DNA of 64,000 nt, from contig NZ_SJDL01000011.1 in the NCBI RefSeq assembly GCF_004327985.1, positions 1 to 64,000 of the forward strand. Direction: 5' to 3'. Under the pieces are notes generated by a model. That model ran no database searches, was not told where the DNA came from, and saw only the letters and a list, made by a program, of their open reading frames with translations. Made by a program: the position numbers and the translations under genes. The DNA comes from Marinobacter halodurans (GTDB lineage: Bacteria > Pseudomonadota > Gammaproteobacteria > Pseudomonadales > Oleiphilaceae). Shown piece after piece: positions 16,657 through 25,248 of this stretch (positions are counted from its first letter, which is position 1; each line of letters begins with the position of its first letter).

Positions 16657-17526
16657 ATGCCACTGAGCAGCCCGAAAATACTGGAGACACCACGCGGACA
16701 GTTTGCCTACCGCGAAAGCGGGCCGGCCGATGGGCCGGTGGTGGTCATGATCCACGGCTGGCCGGAAAGCAGTTACTGCTGGAACGGTGTGGCCGAACAC
16801 CTGGATCCGGGGCTGCACCTGATCGCGCCGGACCTGCGCGGGCTGGGCGACAGCGAACGCACCCCGGGCCAGGAACCCTATCGCAAGGTGGCCCTGGCGC
16901 GGGACGTGATGGCCCTGCTCGATACGCTGGAAATCGACGACGTCTATCTGGTGGGCCACGACTGGGGCGGCATCGTGGCCCAGGAGATCGCGCTGGCGAT
17001 CCCGGACCGGGTCAACAGGCTGGTGATCATGAATATTGCGATCATCAACAACCTGAAAGGCAACCGGGAAGTGATCGAGACGGTGCGCTCGGGCAGCGGT
17101 AGCGTCTACTGGTACCAGCACTTCCTGCAGACGCCGGACCTGCCGGAGGCCATGATCCCCGGCAACGAGGAAACCTGGCTCCGGCATTTCCTGCGCACCT
17201 GGAGCCGCGACGGCTTCCCGGACGACGCCCTGCGCGAATACGTGCGCATGTTCCGCATTCCCGGCACGCCGGGCGCCAGCGCCAACTACTACCGCACCTT
17301 CCACGACGACGCCAAACGCTGGGCCACCACCGCCGGCCACGTGTGGCCGATGCCGGGGCTGTATATCTACGGCAATCGGGACAGGGTGATCATCCCGGAG
17401 TACCTGAATCACATTGGGGATTGCTTCGAGAGCATCCGCGTGGAGCAGGTGGATGCCGCCCACTTCCTGCAGGAGGAGCAGCCGGCGGATGTCGCCCGGC
17501 ACCTGAACGCCTTCTTCAAGGAATAG
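16657..17526 (+). CDS. Epoxide-hydrolase-like alpha/beta hydrolase
   Basis: A 289-residue alpha/beta hydrolase. HGWPESSY (33-40) forms the oxyanion region and the nucleophile is D102 in GHDWGG, an aspartate as in epoxide hydrolases and haloalkane dehalogenases rather than a serine. The lid region includes YWYQHFLQTPDLPE, where tyrosines activate epoxides in the family. The general base is a His near the C-terminus (DAAHFLQEEQP). Epoxide hydrolase is favoured; haloalkane dehalogenase is the alternative. It converges on an EamA gene 7 bases away. Confidence 0.85.
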   Translation: MPLSSPKILETPRGQFAYRESGPADGPVVVMIHGWPESSYCWNGVAEHLDPGLHLIAPDLRGLGDSERTPGQEPYRKVALARDVMALLDTLEIDDVYLVGHDWGGIVAQEIALAIPDRVNRLVIMNIAIINNLKGNREVIETVRSGSGSVYWYQHFLQTPDLPEAMIPGNEETWLRHFLRTWSRDGFPDDALREYVRMFRIPGTPGASANYYRTFHDDAKRWATTAGHVWPMPGLYIYGNRDRVIIPEYLNHIGDCFESIRVEQVDAAHFLQEEQPADVARHLNAFFKE

Positions 17527-17533
17527 ACGCAGA

Positions 17534-18424
17534 TCAGGACGCGGTGGCGCCGGCTTTCGGTGCCACCGGCTTACGGAACAGCACGTAGTTACCCAGCAGG
17601 GCCAGCACCGCACCGATCACCGCGGACGTGGTCCACTGGAACCCCTCCAGCCAGGTCGACACGCTCAGCGCCACCACCGGAAACAGCACCGTCGCATAAC
17701 CCGCCCGGTCGGCCCCGAGCACCCGGATCACCGTCAGATAACTGTAGAAGGCGATGATCGACCCGGGAATCGCCAGGAACAGGGTCGCCCCCCAGAAGCT
17801 GGGCGCCGCAGGCAGCTGCCAGTCCACCCCCTTGACCAGGCACCAGACGCCCAGGATCACCGCACCATAGAACATGGCCCAGGCATTGCCTGCCAGCAGG
17901 GACACCTCCGCCGCCCGCACCTTGAGGCTGATCAGGTTGCCGCACGAGAACCAGTAGGTTCCGGCCAGTGCGAACAGGATCGCCGACGCCCGGGCGTTAC
18001 CCAACTCCAGGTCGTTCCAGAACAGCAGCGCGACGCCGGTAACGCCCAGCGCCACGGCCGGGTATATCCGGCGATTGGGGGCCAGGCGCAGCAACAGCCA
18101 GCCGTTGAAGGCGTTGAACAGCGCCGCCAGGGAGAACACCACCGCCAGCAGGCCGGAGGTCATGGATTCAGCGGCGCGATAGATGAGCAGGAAGTTGACG
18201 CTGTAGAGCGTCAGGCCCTGGAGGACCAGCCAGCGATGCTGTGCGAGCGTCAGCCGGGGCAGCTTGCGCACCAGCTTGAGGACACCCAGGGTGACGGCCG
18301 CCGCCAGTACAAACCGGTAGAACACCGAGATATCCACCGGTGCCGATTCCACCTGCAGGCGAATGGCCGTCCAGGTGAGGCCCCAGATCAGGACAGTGAG
18401 GCAGTAGTGCACGGCAATGGGCAT
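17534..18424 (-). CDS. EamA/DMT-family transporter
   Basis: A 296-residue inner-membrane protein with about ten hydrophobic helices in two EamA repeats (roughly 5-135 and 150-285). Typical features are LIWGLTWTAIRLQ at the N-terminus and LGNYVLFR at the end. The family exports metabolites, amino acids or related compounds. Nothing nearby identifies the substrate. Confidence 0.9.
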   Translation of the reverse strand: MPIAVHYCLTVLIWGLTWTAIRLQVESAPVDISVFYRFVLAAAVTLGVLKLVRKLPRLTLAQHRWLVLQGLTLYSVNFLLIYRAAESMTSGLLAVVFSLAALFNAFNGWLLLRLAPNRRIYPAVALGVTGVALLFWNDLELGNARASAILFALAGTYWFSCGNLISLKVRAAEVSLLAGNAWAMFYGAVILGVWCLVKGVDWQLPAAPSFWGATLFLAIPGSIIAFYSYLTVIRVLGADRAGYATVLFPVVALSVSTWLEGFQWTTSAVIGAVLALLGNYVLFRKPVAPKAGATAS

Positions 18425-18533
18425 GGGCGCGTCCTTGTCACGGAATCCGGTGAATGGACCGCAAGGTTAGCGCACCTGCCCGGGATTTGCCGCTCTCCGC
18501 GATCGCTTAGCGCCATCGCGATAGCGGTTGTCG

Positions 18534-18833
18534 TCAGGAGTTGTTGAGGATGTCCACGATCTCCCGGGTGTCGCGAATCACGCGATAGACCTTGTCTTCG
18601 ATGCGGACGCGGTCATACCGGCCGTCAATGTGGTGGACTTCACCGTAACGATAGTAGTCGTCAGGCAGATGATCACCGCGGTGCAGCTTCTTCTGCCAGC
18701 CCGGCGGCAGCGACTCGCCCCGGTCGGCCTTTTTCTGCAGGCCCGGCGGCAGGTTGTCGTGATGAGAGTTACTGGCGTGGGCCACGCCCATCACCGCGGT
18801 CATAAGCACAGCAGTCATCAACAAACGTTTCAT
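18534..18833 (-). CDS. Small secreted CigR-like protein, copy 1
   Basis: A 99-residue exported protein with a signal peptide (cleavage near VAHAS). The mature part carries two LPPGLQKK/LPPGWQKK repeats, known from CigR/RcnB-like [11 protein letters not shown] proteins, followed by a C-terminal HHIDGRYDRVRIEDKVYRV segment. It is a paralogue of the next gene upstream: signal peptide start (MKRLLMT) and last ~35 residues are nearly the same. The upstream sequence is duplicated too (GGAACGTGATAGC and GGAGTAACCGCC before the ATG in both). Function unknown; metal or envelope stress is a guess. Confidence 0.75.
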   Translation of the reverse strand: MKRLLMTAVLMTAVMGVAHASNSHHDNLPPGLQKKADRGESLPPGWQKKLHRGDHLPDDYYRYGEVHHIDGRYDRVRIEDKVYRVIRDTREIVDILNNS

Positions 18834-18951
18834 GGCGGTTACTCCTTGGCCATTTTGTCTGGAGGCAAGCTATCACGTTCCCGCCTCAGGCCACCGTTAC
18901 CAAACGGTAAGCCCTTTGCCGGGCATTCGCCCCTCATACTCGCCATCGCCC

Positions 18952-19350
18952 TCAGGAATTGTTGAGAATGTCGATAATTTCCCGGGTGTCGCGAATGACC
19001 CGATAGACCTTGTCCTCAATGTGAACGCGATCGTAGTAACGGTCAATGTGGTGCACTTCCCAGTAGCGATCGTAGGCAACGGGCAGATAGCCGCCGCGGT
19101 GCAGCTTCCTGTGCCAGCCCGGAGGCAACGGTCGGCCCCTGTGGACTTTCTTGCGCAGGCCCGGGGGCAGGTCCCGGTGCACGCGGTACTCCCGGTACTC
19201 GACCACGTCGTAGTCATCCCGGTAATGGTGATCGTACCGGTCGTGATGATCGTCGCGATAGTCGTGGTCGCGATGGTGGTGATCGCCGTGGGCCTGGGCG
19301 GTACCGACGGAACCGGCCAGCAGAACGGTGGTCATCAACAAGCGTTTCAT
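18952..19350 (-). CDS. Small secreted CigR-like protein, copy 2, with His/Asp-rich insert
   Basis: A 132-residue paralogue of the neighbouring 99-residue gene. It has a signal peptide (ending near AQAHG) and the LPPGLRKK/LPPGWHRK repeats. An extra stretch of about 35 residues at 21-58 is rich in His, Asp, Tyr and Arg (HGDHHHRDHDYRDDHHDRYD). Such a stretch could bind divalent metal, as in [11 protein letters not shown] metal-storage proteins; this is inference. The conserved upstream block GGTAACGG ... GGAACGTGATAGC suggests shared regulation with copy 1. Confidence 0.75.
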   Translation of the reverse strand: MKRLLMTTVLLAGSVGTAQAHGDHHHRDHDYRDDHHDRYDHHYRDDYDVVEYREYRVHRDLPPGLRKKVHRGRPLPPGWHRKLHRGGYLPVAYDRYWEVHHIDRYYDRVHIEDKVYRVIRDTREIIDILNNS

Positions 19351-19435
19351 GGCGGTTACTCCCTGGCCATTCTTGTTGCTGACACGCTATCACGTTCCCG
19401 GTTTACGGCGCCGTTACCAATCCTTTAAGACCCGT

Positions 19436-20065
19436 TCATGAATCCCGCTGCCCCATCACGATCCGCGCCATCAGGTCCTCGATACGGCCAATGTCATCCT
19501 CCTCGCCGCTGCGCCCGGTCAGGACCACCTGGGAGCCGATGGTAGCCACATAGAGCAGCAGGGACAGGTCCCGGGTCCGTTCAGGGTCGCTGCTGATGCG
19601 ACTGAACAGGGAGGCATTCTGGCTGATCCGCGCCTCGTCCACCTCCGCCACCAGTTCGGCGGCGTAGGTGTTGCGACGGGCGAAGTCGCGGACCGCCAGC
19701 TCCACCTGCAAACGGCGCACGTTGCGGGCGGCGTCGGTCAGCAGCAATTCCAGGATCTGGCGCAGTTCGGTTTCCACATCCCCGCCCTGGGGCTTCCAGT
19801 ACTGCAGTTCGTGCAGGCGGCGGTCGCGCCAGCGGTTGAGGAAGCTGACTACCAGGTCTTCGTGGTCCCTGAAGTGCCAGTAGAAGCTGCCCCGGGTGAC
19901 GCCCAGCTTCTTGGCCAGGGTCAGCACCCGCAGGTGACTGAACCCGCCAGCCGCGACTTCACCGGCGGCCGCATCCAGCCAGTCGTCACGGGTGAGCTGG
20001 CTCTTGTCGCCGGTGGCAGACCGACTGCGTTTGGCCCGGGTTTTCGCTTCACTCATACCGCTCAT
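19436..20065 (-). CDS. TetR-family repressor of the beta-oxidation genes
   Basis: A 209-residue TetR-type regulator. The N-terminal HTH (about residues 20-66) contains LTLAKKLGVTRGSFYWHFRD, and a helical ligand domain follows. ATG 20065 is supported by an AGGA 5-8 bases upstream. It diverges from the fused hydratase/dehydrogenase gene, and the 196-base gap holds two copies of a TACA(N4)TGTA palindrome. An acyl-CoA or the degraded compound is the likely inducer, by analogy with FadR/PsrA-type TetR proteins. Confidence 0.9.
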   Translation of the reverse strand: MSGMSEAKTRAKRSRSATGDKSQLTRDDWLDAAAGEVAAGGFSHLRVLTLAKKLGVTRGSFYWHFRDHEDLVVSFLNRWRDRRLHELQYWKPQGGDVETELRQILELLLTDAARNVRRLQVELAVRDFARRNTYAAELVAEVDEARISQNASLFSRISSDPERTRDLSLLLYVATIGSQVVLTGRSGEEDDIGRIEDLMARIVMGQRDS

Positions 20066-20133
20066 TGTTCCTGTCGAGACATCATGACGTGGGATTCTAC
20101 ATGAACCGGCCAACCGTTGACCGCACCCACAAC

Positions 20134-20170
20134 ATACATTAGTGTACGGAAAAACAATACACCAGTGTAT
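20134..20170. promoter_or_regulatory. Pair of TetR operator-like palindromes
   Basis: Two 14-base sites with centres 23 bases apart lie between the divergent tetR and fadB-like genes. ATACACCAGTGTAT (20157-20170) is a perfect palindrome; ATACATTAGTGTAC (20134-20147) matches with two differences. Position and symmetry fit autoregulated TetR control of both directions. Confidence 0.65.
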
Positions 20171-20261
20171 GGAGTCATCTCCGACGACTCCGGCACCTGT
20201 CTTCCATTTTTGCGCGGGTCGGCGCCACCGTTCGCCCCGCCTGCCAACAAGGAGCAACGCG

Positions 20262-22361
20262 ATGAGTAGCGCGCATTTCGACGTGAACGGCGAGATCGCC
20301 GTCATCCGCCTGGATAACCCGCCGGTGAACGGCCTGGGGCTCGCCCTGCGCCAGGGAATTGTCGACGGCATCAAGCAGGCCGAAGGCGACGACGCCATCA
20401 AGGCCGTGGTCCTCATCGGCTCCGACCGCGCCTTCTCCGGCGGCGCCGACATCAGCGAGTTCGGTACATCGAAGATGCTGGCCGAGCCGATCCTGACGAC
20501 CGTCATCAACTACCTCGAGACGACGAAGAAGCCGGTCATCGCCGCCATCAGCGGCGCCTGCATGGGTGGCGGCCTGGAACTGGCCCTGGGCTGTCATTAC
20601 CGCGTCGCCAGGCCGGACGCGCAGATTTCCCTGCCGGAAGTGAAGCTGGGCATCCTGCCCGGCGCCGGCGGCACCCAGCGTCTGCCGCGGGTGATCGGCG
20701 TCGAGCACGCCCTGAACATGATCGTCTCCGGCGTGGCCGTGCCGGCCAAGCAATTCCAGGGCAGCCCGCTGTTCGATGACATTGTCGACGGCGACCTGCT
20801 GGAAGGAGCCCTGGCGTACGCGAAAAAGGTGGTCAGCGAGAACCTGCCGCTCAAGCGCGTGCGCGACCTGAAGGCCCACCACGAAAACCCGGAAGGCTTC
20901 TTCATGTTTGCCCGCAACACCGTGGGCGCCGTGGCCAGGAACTACCCGGCTCCATTGAAGTGCGTGGACGCGGTGGAAGCCGCCGTCACCAAGCCGTTTG
21001 ACCAGGGCATGGCCGTCGAGCGCGAAGCCTTCGCCAATCTTTTGCAGACGCCGGAATCCAAGGCCCTGCGCCATGCTTTCTTTGCCGAGCGCTTGACCAG
21101 CAAGATCGCCGACGTGCCGAGCGACACCCCGACCCGCGACATCCAAAAGGTCGGCGTGATCGGCGGCGGCACCATGGGCACCGGCATTACCATCAACTTC
21201 CTCAACGCCGGCATCCCTGTGACTCTGGTGGAGATGAAGCAGGAAGGCCTGGACCGGGGCGTCGCAGCGATCCAGAAGGTCTACGAAGGCCGGGTGAAGA
21301 AAGGCAAGATGAGCGAAGACAAGGCGAAAGCCTGCATGGACCTGCTCTCCCCCAGCCTGTCCTATGACGACCTCAAGGACGCGGATCTGGTCATCGAGGC
21401 GGTGTTCGAGGACATGGGCGTCAAGCAGTCCGTGTTCGAGACGCTGGACGCCACCTGCAAGCCCGGCGCGATCCTCGCCTCCAACACCTCCACCCTGGAC
21501 CTGAACAAGATCGCGAGCTTCACCAAGCGGCCGGAAGACGTGATCGGCCTGCACTTCTTCAGCCCGGCCAACATCATGAAGCTGCTGGAAGTAGTGCGCG
21601 GCGACAAGACCGCCAAGGACGTGCTGGCCACCGCCATGAAGCTGGCCAAGACCATCAAGAAGACCGCCGTGGTCTCCGGCGTCTGCGACGGTTTCATCGG
21701 CAACCGCATGATCAACCAGTACCAGCGTGAAGCGATCCTGATGCTGGAAGAAGGCGCCACGGTGCAGCAGATCGACAAGGCCATCGAGAAGTTCGGCTTC
21801 GCCATGGGCCCGTTGCGCATGGCGGACCTGGCCGGCGGCGACATCGGCTGGGCCATCCGCAAGCGCCTGTATGCCGAGCACCCGGACATGACGAAGATGG
21901 TCGTGGCCGATCGCCTGTGCGAAATGGGCCGCTACGGCCAGAAGACCGGCGCCGGCTTCTACCGCTATGAGCCGGGCAACCGCAACGCCCTGCACGACCC
22001 CGAAGTGGACAAGGTGGTGGACGAGGTCCGCGCCGAGCTGGGCATCACCCCGCGCAAGATCAGCAACCGGGAAATCGTCGAGCGCTGCGTCTACGCCCTG
22101 GTCAACGAGGGCGCCCGCCTGCTGGACGAAGGCATCGCCCAGCGCGCCTCCGACATCGACATGGTGTACCTGACCGGCTACGGCTTCCCGGTGTTCCGCG
22201 GCGGCCCCATGCACTACGCCGAGGAAGTGGGCCTGCCCAATGTGGTCCGCGCCATGGAACCCTTCGCCGACACCCACACCCAGCCGGGCTTCTGGGAACC
22301 GGCGCCGCTGCTGGCGCGCTGCGCCGCCGAAGGCAAGCGTTTCGATGAGCGCGCCAAATAA
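20262..22361 (+). CDS. Enoyl-CoA hydratase / 3-hydroxyacyl-CoA dehydrogenase fusion (FadB-like)
   Basis: A 699-residue multifunctional beta-oxidation enzyme. Residues ~1-190 are a crotonase (hydratase/isomerase) domain with [15 protein letters not shown] and [17 protein letters not shown]. Residues ~290-480 are the NAD-binding dehydrogenase domain with [13 protein letters not shown], and two C-terminal dehydrogenase domains follow. It converts trans-2-enoyl-CoA to 3-ketoacyl-CoA. AAGGAG precedes ATG 20262. It is followed at 68 bases by a thiolase, completing a beta-oxidation cycle, but the domain details are closer to peroxisomal-type MFE1 than to the canonical FadB of a FadBA complex. Confidence 0.93.
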   Translation: MSSAHFDVNGEIAVIRLDNPPVNGLGLALRQGIVDGIKQAEGDDAIKAVVLIGSDRAFSGGADISEFGTSKMLAEPILTTVINYLETTKKPVIAAISGACMGGGLELALGCHYRVARPDAQISLPEVKLGILPGAGGTQRLPRVIGVEHALNMIVSGVAVPAKQFQGSPLFDDIVDGDLLEGALAYAKKVVSENLPLKRVRDLKAHHENPEGFFMFARNTVGAVARNYPAPLKCVDAVEAAVTKPFDQGMAVEREAFANLLQTPESKALRHAFFAERLTSKIADVPSDTPTRDIQKVGVIGGGTMGTGITINFLNAGIPVTLVEMKQEGLDRGVAAIQKVYEGRVKKGKMSEDKAKACMDLLSPSLSYDDLKDADLVIEAVFEDMGVKQSVFETLDATCKPGAILASNTSTLDLNKIASFTKRPEDVIGLHFFSPANIMKLLEVVRGDKTAKDVLATAMKLAKTIKKTAVVSGVCDGFIGNRMINQYQREAILMLEEGATVQQIDKAIEKFGFAMGPLRMADLAGGDIGWAIRKRLYAEHPDMTKMVVADRLCEMGRYGQKTGAGFYRYEPGNRNALHDPEVDKVVDEVRAELGITPRKISNREIVERCVYALVNEGARLLDEGIAQRASDIDMVYLTGYGFPVFRGGPMHYAEEVGLPNVVRAMEPFADTHTQPGFWEPAPLLARCAAEGKRFDERAK

Positions 22362-22429
22362 CTCGGGTATCCGGTCAACGAATTTCAGCGGGGTTGCCTC
22401 CGGGCAGGCCCGCCAACAGGAGAATGGTT

Positions 22430-23611
22430 ATGTCCAATGATGTCGTCATCGTATCCACCGCCCGTACCCCGCTGGCCAAGTCTTGGCGCGGCGGGCTGAA
22501 CATGACCCACGGCGCCACCCTGGCCGGCCATGCCATCCAGCATGCGGTCGAGCGCTCGAAGGTCGATCCCAACGAAATCGAAGACGTGCTGATGGGCTGT
22601 GCCCTGCCCGAAGGCTCCACCGGTAACGACGTGGCCCGCATGGGTGCGATCCGCGCCGGACTGCCGGTCACCGTCGGCGGCGCCACCATCAACCGGTTCT
22701 GCTCGTCCGGCCTGCAGGCTATCGCCATGGCGGCCCAGCACATCGCTGTGGATAAAGTGCCGGTGATGGTGGCCGGCGGTGTGGAGTCCATCTCCACCGT
22801 CCAGGCCAACGTCAACCAGAACTACCTGATGGAGCCCTGGCTGGCGAAAAACAAGCCGGAGCTCTACTGGTCCATGCTGCAGACCGCCGAGACCGTCGCC
22901 GAGCGCTATGGCATCAGGAAAGAAGCCATGGACGAGTATGGCGTGCGCTCCCAGCAACTGGCCGCCAAGGCCCGCGAAGACGGCAGGTTCGACGACGAGA
23001 TCGTGCCGATTACCACCACCATGGGCGTGGCGGACAAGGCCACCGGCCAACTGAGCACGAAAGAGGTCACCGTCAGCCAGGACGAAGGCATCCGCCCGGA
23101 TACCAACCTGGAAGGCGTCAGCAAGATCCGCTCGGCCATGCCCGGCGGCGTGGTCACGGCCGGTAACGCCAGCCAGTTCTCCGACGGCGCGTCCGCCTGT
23201 GTCCTGATGGACGGCACACTGGCACAGCAGCGCAACATCGAACCGCTAGGCATCTTCCGCGGCTTTGCTGTCGCCGGCTGTGAGCCGGACGAGATGGGCA
23301 TCGGTCCGGTGTTCGCCGTGCCCAAACTGCTCAAGCGTCATGGTCTGACCGTCGACGACATTGGTCTGTGGGAACTGAACGAAGCCTTCGCCGTCCAGGT
23401 GCTGTATTGCCAGGAGAAGCTGGGCATCCCGATGGATCGCCTGAACGTGAACGGCGGCGCGATCGCCGTGGGCCACCCTTACGGCACCACCGGTTCCCGC
23501 CTGGTCGGCCATGCCCTGATCGAAGGCAAACGGCGCGGCGTAAAGTATGTGGTGGTGACCATGTGCGTCGGCACCGGCATGGGTGCGGCCGGGCTGTTCG
23601 AGGTCGCCTGA
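22430..23611 (+). CDS. Acetyl-CoA acyltransferase (thiolase)
   Basis: A 393-residue thiolase that cleaves 3-ketoacyl-CoA to acetyl-CoA and a shortened acyl-CoA. The nucleophile is C91 in INRFCSSG, with H349 in [10 protein letters not shown] and C379 in MCVGTGMG completing the active site. ATG 22430 follows an AGGAG by 7 bases and is preferred to the in-frame ATG 22424. It is the second gene of an operon with the hydratase/dehydrogenase. Two palindromic repeats after it probably end or process the transcript before the acyl-CoA dehydrogenase genes. Confidence 0.95.
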   Translation: MSNDVVIVSTARTPLAKSWRGGLNMTHGATLAGHAIQHAVERSKVDPNEIEDVLMGCALPEGSTGNDVARMGAIRAGLPVTVGGATINRFCSSGLQAIAMAAQHIAVDKVPVMVAGGVESISTVQANVNQNYLMEPWLAKNKPELYWSMLQTAETVAERYGIRKEAMDEYGVRSQQLAAKAREDGRFDDEIVPITTTMGVADKATGQLSTKEVTVSQDEGIRPDTNLEGVSKIRSAMPGGVVTAGNASQFSDGASACVLMDGTLAQQRNIEPLGIFRGFAVAGCEPDEMGIGPVFAVPKLLKRHGLTVDDIGLWELNEAFAVQVLYCQEKLGIPMDRLNVNGGAIAVGHPYGTTGSRLVGHALIEGKRRGVKYVVVTMCVGTGMGAAGLFEVA

Positions 23612-23658
23612 CGTACACCTGAGGCTGATGCTTTGGAGGTTGGCGCAAAGGCTTGATC

Positions 23659-23765
23659 GAAACCAGTGGATGCCATCGCTGGAGCAGAGGACAGGATGTC
23701 CTCGTCGCATAAGCGGCCATGGACGGCCCTCTTAGGCGACGGAAGCGATGACATTCACTGGTTTC
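23659..23765 (-). repeat. Palindromic element B (107 bp, long form)
   Basis: The outer arms (23659-23680 and 23744-23765) pair over 22 bases with two mismatches (GAAACCAGTGGATGCC). Read on the minus strand, the interior holds two hairpins: GTCGCCTAAGAGGGCC with its partner GGCCGCTTATGCGAC, then GAGGACATCCTGTCCTC. Both correspond in place and partly in sequence to the hairpins of element C, so B is a diverged, inverted copy of it. The 436-base gap 23612-24047 contains B, C and no gene. Confidence 0.8.
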
Positions 23766-23790
23766 AGCCCCAAGTTTGCAAGCTCGAGCA

Positions 23791-23900
23791 GGAAGCCAGT
23801 GGACACCCTTGCCTACGCTGTATTAGACGGCCTTCCCTGGCCGGCTAATACGACCGGGACATCCCTGTCCCTCCTTCGGCAAGGGCATCCCCTGGCTTCC
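23791..23900 (+). repeat. Palindromic element C (110 bp, long form)
   Basis: The outer arms (23791-23813 and 23878-23900) pair over 23 bases with three mismatches (GGAAGCCAGTGGACACCC). Inside are a hairpin of 23821-23850 (TATTAGACGGCC ... GGCCGGCTAATA) and a second hairpin GGGACA-TCCC-TGTCCC at 23856-23871. Element A is the same sequence without the second hairpin. B and C face each other, 25 bases apart. Confidence 0.85.
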
Positions 23901-24047
23901 CGGCAAGTCTGGAGTGAGCGCCCATGAGGTGAAAATGACTTGCCAGCATCTGTAGAACCACCGAACACCAAACCATCAGCTACATTTAAAACGAACACCC
24001 ACAACAAGACAGCATTTCCAGACGTCGACCTGACAACGAGGTTAGCC

Positions 24048-25235
24048 ATGGACCTGAACTATACCCCCGAACAGGAGGCCTTCCGCGAGGAAGTGCGCCG
24101 GTTCCTGAAAGACAATCTCCCCAAGGACATTCGTGAACGTGTCAAGAAACGCCTGCGCCCGGACAAGGCAATGACCCAGCGCTGGCAGAAGATTCTGTTC
24201 GACAAGGGCTGGGGCGCTTCGACGTGGCCCAGGGAGTACGGCGGCCCGGGCTGGTCGCCCGTCGAGCAACTGATTTTCGAGGAGGAATGCGCCCTCGCCG
24301 GTGCGCCGCGCCAGTTGGACTTCGGCCTGCGCATGGTGGCTCCGGTGATCATGACGTTCGGTAACGAGGAGCAGAAGGAAAGGTACCTGCCGCGCATCCT
24401 CAGTGGTGAGGACTGGTGGTGCCAGGGTTATTCCGAACCCGGGGCCGGTTCCGACCTCGCCTCGCTGAAGACCAGGGCGGTTCGTGAAGGGGATCATTAC
24501 GTCGTCAACGGCCAGAAGACCTGGACCACCCTGGGCCAGCACGCCAACTGGATCTTCTGCCTGGTGCGCACCAGCAACGAGGGCAAGCCCCAGGAGGGCA
24601 TCTCCTTCCTGCTGATCGACATGAACACCCCGGGTATCGAGGTGCGGCCCATCACCATGCTCGACGGCGAGCACGAGATTAATGAGGTCTACTTCGACAA
24701 TGTGAAGGTGCCGGTGGAAAACCTTGTGGGCGAGGAGAACAAGGGCTGGACCTACGCCAAGTTCCTGCTGGGCCATGAACGCACCGGCCTGGCCAATGTC
24801 GGCCAATGGAAAGCCATGATGAAACGGCTCCGTGACATCGCCGAGGAACAACCGGATGGCGACCGGGTGCTCATCGAGAATACCCGTTTCCGCGACCGCC
24901 TGGCCCAGCTGGAAATCGAATTGTGCGCGCTGGAACTGACGGTATTACGCGTGCTGACCGACGAGAACGGTCCCGGTCCGCAGGCCTCGATCCTCAAGAT
25001 TCGCGGCACCGAGATCGGTCAGGCGCTGTTCGAATTGGTGATGGAAGCCGTGGGGCCGGACGCCCTGGCCTATATTCCCGACGCCCTGGAGCCGGACTAT
25101 CCCGGTTCGCGCGTCGGCTCGCCCGACGCCACGCCGGCAGCCGGCGACTACTTCAACATGCGCAAGCTGTCGATCTTTGGCGGGTCCAACGAGATCCAGC
25201 GCAACATCATCGCCCAACGGGTTCTGGGACTGTAA
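24048..25235 (+). CDS. Acyl-CoA dehydrogenase, subunit 1 of a probable pair
   Basis: A 395-residue FAD-dependent acyl-CoA dehydrogenase catalysing alpha-beta desaturation of an acyl-CoA. Family signatures are YSEPGAGSDLASLKT (FAD/substrate region), NGQKTWTT, and the C-terminal FGGSNEIQRNIIAQRVLGL. ATG 24048 follows a GAGG. It is followed after 13 bases by a second, divergent acyl-CoA dehydrogenase, an arrangement known for heteromeric (alpha2beta2) enzymes that act on bulky or ring-bearing substrates. That assembly is inferred, not shown. Confidence 0.93.
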   Translation: MDLNYTPEQEAFREEVRRFLKDNLPKDIRERVKKRLRPDKAMTQRWQKILFDKGWGASTWPREYGGPGWSPVEQLIFEEECALAGAPRQLDFGLRMVAPVIMTFGNEEQKERYLPRILSGEDWWCQGYSEPGAGSDLASLKTRAVREGDHYVVNGQKTWTTLGQHANWIFCLVRTSNEGKPQEGISFLLIDMNTPGIEVRPITMLDGEHEINEVYFDNVKVPVENLVGEENKGWTYAKFLLGHERTGLANVGQWKAMMKRLRDIAEEQPDGDRVLIENTRFRDRLAQLEIELCALELTVLRVLTDENGPGPQASILKIRGTEIGQALFELVMEAVGPDALAYIPDALEPDYPGSRVGSPDATPAAGDYFNMRKLSIFGGSNEIQRNIIAQRVLGL

Positions 25236-25248
25236 GGAGGCGCGCATC

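Noticed and set aside
20175-22277. 700-codon minus-strand frame opposite the hydratase/dehydrogenase fusion
   Set aside because: Composition is a codon-shadow pattern (Gly, Val, Ala, Leu, His rich) and the plus-strand protein is unmistakable.
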